From: Aplysia californica
Lineage: Eukaryota > Mollusca > Gastropoda > Aplysiida > Aplysiidae
Assembly: GCF_000002075.1 (NCBI RefSeq)
Contig: NW_004798126.1
Location: 17,247 to 81,246, forward strand
DNA: 64,000 bases
Direction of reading: 5' to 3'
Shown: positions 44,948 to 53,900 of the stretch, one piece after another
Layout: each line of letters begins with the position of its first letter
Position numbering within the stretch: the first letter of the stretch is position 1
Position numbers and translations under genes: made by a program
The notes under the pieces: generated by a model
The model's database searches: none
The model's input: only the letters and a program-made list of their open reading frames with translations
Told to the model about the DNA's origin: nothing

Positions 44948-47900
44948 GGGGGGTGTAAATATATGTTACATTTATTGTATGAGTTGTAGCCTACACATGC
45001 GAAATATTCCCATGACGTGTAAACTATATTATCTGAATGCATCTTAATCTACCACACAATAGGACACTGTCCAACAATGGAATATACACTGAGACGATCG
45101 TATTGTCTATAACAAAGTAAAGTATGCATGCTTTTACTAGTACAGAACTGGATTTATTAGTTGCTCTCTGCTTACTTTTTTGTGACAAACATTATTGATC
45201 CAGAACATTGCTTGGCAAGGAGGAACTTTTTATGTTGCCAAGTTTCATTCAAATATCATGACTTTGGGAGAACATATGACTGATAATCTTTGTAAATCTG
45301 TAAAGAACGCCACTTTTTTACCTGTTAATGTCTTTACAACTCAAAAAGTATGACAGATATTAAAAATCTGACTGCATGACTAGATTCTGCATTAAAAAAT
45401 GTACTAGACTGCCAAGTTTTATTTACATGTTCCAAGAAATGCGAGCTATGACAAATTTTGTCTCAAAACGCACTGAAAACGGCCATATTTTTACCCATAA
45501 ATGTCTTCATAACTCAAAGAATAGGATAGCTATGAAAAATCTGAAAGCAGAACTAGATTCTGCACTAGAAAATGTACTGTGTTGCCAAGTTTCTTTTAAA
45601 TACTCCGAGAAATGAGCGAGTTATGACGAATATTGTCTCAAAACTCACCAAAGAACGTCCCATATTTTGGGGTTTTTTCATTATATAAAAGTGTACCAGA
45701 AATTAATTGATTAAAAAATCCGTAACTTTTTTGTTTATTGATGGATTTCAAAAATTCAAAAAGTTCCATGCTCTGTGAAGATAAAGCTACAAAATGCACC
45801 TATTTGCAAACACTTTATGGCAAAAAAATGATTTTCGTGGTCATTACTAGATTGTATTTTACGTACCTAGTGGGTGTAGTAGTGAAGAGATTGTATTTTA
45901 CATACCTTGTGGGTGTAGTAGTGAAGAGATTGTATTTTACATACCTAGTGGGTGTAGTAGTGAAGAGATTGTATTTTACATACCCTGAAGGTGCTGAGGA
46001 AGGAAGAGATTCTGCGTTACATAGTGGGTGTAGTAGTGAAGAGATTGTATTTTACATACCCTGAGGGTGCTGAGGAAGGAAGAGATTCTGCGTAACATAC
46101 CTAAAGGGTTCATTGCACCTAAAGTGGGACTGTATGTAATATATAGGCTGTAACTTTTCCAGAAATTTCCTCTGTAGAATAAAAAGTTGTTCCCACATCC
46201 GATCCGGGCATTGGGGATTCCCTTGTTAGTGAGACAACTTCCTGGGCCTTAAGCATATTGTGGTAGGGTGGCCAGTTCCTCTCCATGCTGCTTTTACTTC
46301 CCCAACTCTTAAGTCAGGTACCCATTACTGCTGGGTGAGCAGGAGGGGGCAAAAATAATCAGTGTCCGAACTGAGGCTCTGTAGGGTACGATAGGTTATT
46401 GTGCTTTAGGTAAAATATTCTTTCTATTTTCTTCTTTTGTATTTTAGCGGTGGTTGGGGGGGGGGGGGGGGGGGATCTTGATAAACTGGACTTGACTGTC
46501 GTTCATTGTGTAATCACTATGATGACTGTTTTGCTTTTTTCTTTTATTCCAGAGAAAAGGACGTCCACCTGTCCACAGCTCAGGGTAAGAAACTGCCAGG
46601 TTCATAGCGTGGTTGGTTGGCGGGTGTTCTGGTGTGGTTTGCTCCTTCTTTCCTATCAAACATGTAACACCCTCATCTCTCCTTTTTCTTTTTCGTTGTT
46701 GTTTTCTAGTAACACCTGTAATCACATTTGTATGACCTTATTACATTGCAAGTGCCTTAAAACAGGTATTAAAACTAAAACCCAGGTTCACAGAGACGGT
46801 GTAGGATCACCAGGTGACCAATGTGAGAAAAGCTTATTTCATCCTTAGACAAGAAAGTGCAGTGGAAATGTCTTTTGACTTCAATTTAAATTCTTTTATG
46901 GAATTTGAAAGCATTTTCAGTACTTGTCTTTTGTTTTTGAAAGAGATTGGTCGCGAGCGCGAGAACGGAACTGAAACACCATTCTTCCCTGCGGAACACG
47001 ATTCACGATTCACTTCAGAGAAATTCAGAACAGTATTGCCTTCCGATTCCCGATTCACTCCCCTGTCGCTGTCACCATCTTGCTGCTTGTTTGTAAAACA
47101 AAATGAAATGGGCTCCAACCAACTGACAGAAGGAATTTTATGGAGCCATTGTTTTAGTGAATCATGGGGGGGTGAATTTATGGGGTTGCTAATTGAGGTC
47201 AGTAGAGCAGCATAACGAAGGGTGGCGGGGCAAAAAGAGTGGGACCCGCGAAGTGTCGTTGATATGACACTGTTCCGTTTCACGCATACAACGAGCCCGA
47301 GGCTTTGTGTTCCTTGAGCACTTGCGATTCTTTGAAGCCAACTGAATCGCGAATGGCCGCTCTCAGATTTGGCGAGCAGGATCCAGCTCTAACTCGTAAA
47401 CACATTTCTGAGAGAGTGTACTGTTTTGTGAATAGATGTGTGCCAGTTGGTTTTTGAATCTCAGACCCTTCAGTATGTGAATGGCGTGTTATGATTTTAA
47501 ATGATATATTCTTTTTCTTGAGATGGTGGGTGGTTGGTTGGTGTTCTCATGTGGTTTGCTCCTTCTTTCCTAACATACTTCTGTTGTACATAGCTCTTCT
47601 CCTTCTTTTTCGTGTTTGTTACTCTCATGTATCGCCTCTAATCTTCGATACTTATATGACCTACTTGTGTTGTAAGTGCTGTAAAATGCTTATTAAAACA
47701 AAAGAACTATCCTGAGAAAAATAGTGAACGAGATGGGTAAAGATTTTGACGTTTGGTGATTTGTTTATTATGATTTGCTTCCTGTGAATTTCAGAAGAGC
47801 GACCCCGTCCAAGCAACCTGTGAAGAGGGAAGGGCCTCGGGTAGGTGCTCTCCAACTTTTTAACGCTCTTTCATAACATATTAAAAACTCTAGGGTTTTG

Positions 47901-50900
47901 TTTTTTTACCCCGCTCTTGCCTTTCAAATTGGCAGATATTTCACAGGCCCTTAGCTGGAGACAATCTGACCTGTGTTTTCTTTTCAGTTTGACACTGAAG
48001 AAATGAGGTGTAAAATAATTTTGGCTACAAGAGTGAATCTTCTACTTGAAAATTTTTTAATAGGTTGGGAATGCCTTTACATATTGTAATCATTTGTGCC
48101 TCTCTTAGGTTGTTGTATGCACGCACAACCATTTGAAAGTTAATAAGGTATGAAACTCATTTTTTTCAACTTTGTTTCTACTCTCAAGTATGTGGTTCAT
48201 TAATATGTTTGAGAGAGAAACAGAGACAGACATGCAGACAGATTTTTTTTCCAACTTTGTTTCTGCTCTCACTACTCTCAGAAGCAGAGACAGACAGACT
48301 GACAGACAGGCAGATTTTTTTTTCAACTTTGTTCCTGCTCTGTTCTTGTGCGATCATTAATATGTTTGAGAGAGACAGACAGGCCGAGAGTGAAAGAGAG
48401 ACTGAGAGAACGTTCTAATGAGTAAATTCTGTGAGAGTAGAGATGGAGTAAAGTTTGTGTGAGAGTGGAGATTTACACTGTAGACCATGGTGATAATGTT
48501 TTTGTGTGTTGTTTCCCCAGTGGGACCCGGTGCGGCTCAAGCCAGACACTCTGTTTGTGATGGGGGCCAGAGCCAACAAGTGAGTATTGGGTCGTCGTGT
48601 TCTCCTTGTGTGTGATCAGTGTGTGTGCGTTAATGCGTGAGAAAGTTAGTGAATGAGTGAGTGAGTGACTGAGAAAGAAAGAGAAACAGAGAGACCTACC
48701 GTAAGTGAGGGAAATGTGTCGACCACTGCAAATAATAAAAATTTCGGAGTGGATTTCTGCGCAGGTTCCGGGCGAAGGAATTTGGTCGATTAGCCCCGCC
48801 TGGCCTGCGGCTTCTGGCCCTTGGGGATTTCTGCGCATGCTCCTTTAAAATTGGCGTGATCAATCGCGCAAGATTCAGCCACACTCTCTCTCTCTCTGCC
48901 CGAAGACAAAATTTATCGCTTTCAACTCGGCGCTGGAATGTTTGTTTACGCTCGTTTCACGGGCCGTCATGTGCTAAGAAGACGAGGTAGACCAAGCGCC
49001 CTAGTCTCGTTCAGATGTGAGATAGGGCAATTGAAATATCTTTGTCGTAGTTGGACAATCTTTAATAGCATCACGGCGCTGCGTTTCTGACCCTAGCCAC
49101 CCTAGATCGGGCGAGTAGCCTGACTCTAGCCGCACGACATCGGGCGAGTAGCATCGGCCTAAAAATGTCCTTTTCCTTTCACTGAACACAAATACAATAC
49201 CGGCATCTGTGGTGTAGTGGTCAGGTGCTTTGCCGACTCATGAAGGAAACCTGAGTTCAATTCCCGTGTGGGAAGAATTTTTAATTAAGTATCTTGGTCT
49301 TTCTACTGGAACAGTGTATCCATCTCAACTTGGGATGGCTCTGATAAGCAGGGTCGAATGCTGCCTCCTAAATGATCTTCATGAGTGGTTGGTGGGTGCT
49401 CCATTGTGGTTTGTTTCTTCTTTTTTGTTACACATGTGTCGTTATTGTCATTCCTCCTTTTCTTTGTATGTTACTCTCAGGTAGTTGCACCTCTAAATTC
49501 TAGCATTCATAACTAAACTTTGTTTGTGGGTGGCTGACATGTGCTCTTATGTGGTTTGCTCCTTCTTTCCTGTCGAACATCTATGACCCTTATCTCTCCT
49601 CCTTCTTTTTTGAGTTTGTTATTGTCTTGTAACACCACTAATTTGCGGCACTTATACGACCTTATCGTTGCAAGTGCTGTAAAACTCTTCTTAAATTTAT
49701 ATCTAAACTTTGTTTTGTGACACAGGGCGCTCGGACTGGGCAACACTCGAGGCAGATTGTACATTCGACATCCGGAAGTCTTCAAGGTCAGTGTTTTTGT
49801 TTACTGTACTCTCTGAAAAAAGTGGATGGATTTAACGCCCTTATCAATGCTATTACGTTGTTTCGGAGGAGGGACCTCCGAATTTAACGTCTGTCTACAA
49901 TAGGACGAGTGAAATGGGTTGAGAGCCTGGAAAACTCCCCAAAAGGACCTGGATTCAGGAATGTCAAGAATGTGTTTGTTTTTCATGTTCACCATTGAAT
50001 TTAATGAAATTTGGGCGAATTGTGCCGTGATGGTTTGCCAGCTGTCCCGATTTTCCTGGAACTGATAGCAATCAGGATTTGAAAGCCTTTTTACATTCAC
50101 TGCACAGAAACCAGTTCCACTTAATGTAATTTTGCGATCGTTGTTATGTTAATAAGACATTATAACTTTGGTGTCCTTGATTGGGTTTTGAAAAAGTTGG
50201 CTAGCCTGCATTGCAATAATTTGTATGGTCAGTGTGTCTGGGTTTGTTTCATGTACTAAAAAATCTAATTATTGAGACAGTTTTACTTTTGAAGTCTTTA
50301 AGTTTTACTTATTCTGTCATTAAAGTTTTCTCGAAACAATAAAATCTACACTAAAAGTGAGCATTGCCCTACCTATAGGAGAAGTTTGGTTTCATTGGTG
50401 TGTATATTTGTTTGGTTATAAAGAAAACTCTCCTTGTCTTTTAAAGAAACTGAACNNNNNNNNNNNNNNNNNNNNNNNNNNNNNNNNNNNNNNNNNNNNN
50501 NNNNNNNNNNNNNNNNNNNNNNNNNNNNNNNNNNNNNNNNNNNNNNNNNNNNNNNNNNNNNNNNNNNNNNNNNNNNNNNNNNNNNNNNNNNNNNNNNNNN
50601 NNNNNNNNNNNNNNNNNNNNNNNNNNNNNNNNNNNNNNNNNNNNNNNNNNNNNNNNNNNNNNNNNNNNNNNNNNNNNNNNNNNNNNNNNNNNNNNNNNNN
50701 NNNNNNNNNNNNNNNNNNNNNNNNNNNNNNNNNNNNNNNNNNNNNNNNNNNNNNNNNNNNNNNNNNNNNNGTGTTGTGTGACAAGTGACAATTATGATAT
50801 AATGTGGTGAACTGTTGCGTTGTTATTTGTTTTGTGTGTGTGACCAGTGAAATTTAGTGAACTATTGCATTGGGGTTTTTTTTTGCATGTCCAGTGACAG

Positions 50901-53900
50901 TTATGATATGTAATGAACTGTTGTGTTGTTGATTGTGTTTGTCCAGTATGTGGGTGACCAGGAGGACAAGCTGTGGCTGTACGAGCACAACCTGATGCCC
51001 GCGGCCGGCGGGAAGGCGTACATGTTGCTGCTGGAGGACATTGAGGAACTGAGTCGTACAGACGAGTACAAGTGAGGGCTTTATTCATTCATTTATTAAT
51101 TCATTCTTTTTATTTGTGTATTTTTTTTGTTTTTTAAAATTTTATTACCTGAAGTGTTGACACTAAAGTTAGTTAAAAGTCAAACTTGGTTTTTGGGGAC
51201 TGAGGGGGATAATGTGAAACATGGACTTTTTACTATAATCAATCAGTTTTAATTTCATGGATTTTACCTGAACAGCTAGAACTGAACCTGTTTTAAATTA
51301 GAATTGGTGTAGGTTGCTTAAAAATTTTGGATCTAGATCCATCTTGTTCATCATGCCAAAGATTAACTCTTCGCAAGGTTATCTCGTCTCGCGATCGTGA
51401 ACGCGGGCACTTAAGACCAGATTTTGTGTACAGAACCAGCGGAAATGGTTTAAACTAAAATTATCTCTTTTCAGTGAAGATTTTCTTAGCATTTCCTCCC
51501 CCAAACAAGAATCTAGAAATCATAGAAAACGAACAGTCTAGGAATTTGTTTGCATCAGTCACTAAGGCATTATTGAATCTGAAATGGCTGCAAATATGAA
51601 TGTTTGCAACATGTTCAACACATTTTATTGGGATAGTAGTGATTCAAGAGAAAAGAGATTGCATTTCAATGCAAAAGTGTGAGGTACATATTGCCCTCTG
51701 TGTCCCTGACTGCTTTGAACTGTATCACTCACCCTAGGACTAGGAGAAATTTGACACCACAACGTCAAGACGAACACACAGGCAAACACCCTCTGACAAA
51801 CAAACAAATTAAATCTATGACTAGCTATTGTTTTGAAAATCTTTAACTTGTGTTTTTTCTTCACTCAATCTCCAGTTCAATGATGTTTGTTTCTTATTTC
51901 TATCTTGATTAATAAATAAGGAAGTTATGAGCATTTTTCAATACTCGTCCTAATTTTCATGAAGTTCTCAAATTAATTCACCTCTCACTGGACACTGCAA
52001 ATTAAGTCACCTCTTGAAGGGTTAAGCATGGGCAAAATCAGGGAAGCAGATAGTGAGATTGATTGCACAAGAGACAGGTGTATTATAGAGGGGTTTGATT
52101 AACAATCTTGATTTAGAAAGTGGCTCGGGCTATCTATTATCTATTTGTGGTGGCCGAATTTTGCTATTCAAAAGGCTTTTTAATGGCTGCATCGATCCAC
52201 ATGCACTTTTCGCCAAAAATTCTTTCAAATATTCTCCAGATCATGGCGCCCTTGGTTTTTTCAGTTTTGAGACAGTTTTGCTGCAAAAACCTAAATTTCT
52301 TTATTTCGCCGATGGCTTTTTGTAGGCCGACGCTTCTTTCTCTGTAATTTTAGAAAATCCGGAAGTGATATTTCGCGAGGCGCATTTTGTTTTGAGAGTA
52401 TAGATCTAGACCTTCTCATTTTTTGCATCTCTCAAGATTTATTTCCCCATTCCAGTAGAATGTAAATATAGTAGGCCATAGACTTTTAGTTGATATTAAA
52501 GCACCGATCATTCCTTTCATCGAAAGGGGGCCCAGGTTAGATTATAAAATTGCTAGTGATGCAACACATCCTGACAAAAAAAAACCTATATAAAGCTCTA
52601 AGGACAGAAGTATCAACGAAGTTTGTTTTTAACTTGACCCGTATTTTCAATATGGAAATGGAGGACTTTGTAGAAATATCTATTTTAACTTGTCGAGGTG
52701 GAAATGACACGCTCCGTGTCATTCTGGTGTAAGGGGGTTTAAAACAGGTGTGAGATCTAGCAGGGGAACGCAAAGAAGAAAAAGGAATGATACAGAGCTT
52801 GTTGGTATGACCGATAGGTGTTAACTCTTTGAACCCTGAGCTCCTAAACGATATAATAATAACGTTCATGTGATCGTTAGAATCACATTTCATATCCCAC
52901 TCAGGGTAGTCCTCGTCATTACTAGCATCTAATTCAGAAAGATCTTCAAAATAAACAGGAACATCCTCTGTAGTAAACACGGTTTCCTGTACGCGTTTTG
53001 TCCCAGGCAGACTGGTTTTGGGATAGGGTCTTGCTCACCGCTGTACCGGTGGCTAGGCATATGAGCAGCTTTAAGTGCCAGTGGTGCACTGGTGGGCTGG
53101 GCTCAAAGGGTTAAGACCAGGGATGCCAAATGTCCGGGGTTTTTTCATCTGTTGGAATTTTTCATTGTTGGCTTTCGTTTCTTCAATGTGAGTTCATGTT
53201 TTAAATCCACCCGAAACGCACTGCGCAAGCGCGACCGGATGTTTGGGTTATACAATCGCCCGCCGCGCTGAGACTCTCAGCATAAAGAGAGGCCGAGATC
53301 TAGGCTGCGAAGATACGACAAGAGTTGTGACTTGTGACTTTCATGAGGCAAAATTACAAGAGTTGTGACTGTCATGAGGCAAAATTATGGATTTTCCGTC
53401 TTTTTTTCAAAAATCATTTGGCATCCCTGTAAGACTTGAACGGGTTAAAGTGAAACCCGGATTCTTGTGTGTATGTTGAAGTGATGAGTGTTGGTTTGTG
53501 GTTCCTCCCCAGGGACAGCCCCAGCCTGATGATGCATGAGTGTGTGGGCTTCACGGTGCCTGAGTGGATGCTGGTCAAGATGAAGACCCAGATGAACGCG
53601 CTCAGGTCGGACAAGAAGCCCACCACCTACAGCTCTCCGGGGCCCACTGTGAGTAGCCTACAATGCATGAGTACACACTCACGTACACACTTGCACAAAC
53701 ACACACACGCACGCATGCTCGCACACATGCTGTCTTATTGGGTCATGGGTTGAGTTGGAATCAGCTAATCATCCCATACTTTGATGGACTAGTGCCTTTG
53801 AATTTCATAATTGTTGGATGAATCGTGCAACAGCTTTGAGAGACTGAAAGAACCATTCGCATTTTACGTTTTTTCTGGAAAGCTTTGATGTTTGTCGTTG

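Larger units (their letters stand above)
43950..45848. mobile_element. ~1.9-kb non-coding element, hAT-like, inside the 39-bp array
   Basis: Array phase breaks at GATTGTAT (43943-43950) and resumes with AGATTGTA (from 45849), an 8-bp overlap. Ends are TAGCAATGCCCACC and, reversed, TAGTAATGACCACG (11 of 14 match). An 8-bp duplication with TAG-type ends suggests hAT. The interior holds GC-rich sequence with a CRE word, a GA microsatellite and three ~174-bp tandem units (45237-45690). No transposase. Confidence 0.6.
43531..46108 (+). repeat. 39-bp minisatellite array split by two insertions
   Basis: The unit contains GAGATTGTATTTTACATACC and GTGGGTGTAGTAGTGAA. Blocks are 43531-43572, 43746-43949 and 45849-46108, separated by an R1 copy and by the 1.9-kb element. 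The unit is 13 codons long and stop-free in one frame ([10 protein letters not shown]), so it mimics a repetitive protein. It starts 34 bases after the exon 7 donor. Confidence 0.85.

Noticed and set aside
43768-46064. A repetitive protein with the unit [13 protein letters not shown]
   Set aside because: Direct translation of the 39-bp minisatellite, whose length is a multiple of three. It is split by insertions, lies inside an intron and has no start or splice context.
49198-49275. A true tRNA gene
   Set aside because: Boxes A and B are present, but no foldable anticodon arm or acceptor stem is clear, and the same head is followed by the same body at several loci, so it is a SINE.
50357-50791. 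Reading frames across the second gap
   Set aside because: Same cause: 315 N. The DNTTIP1 exon phases close without any exon there.
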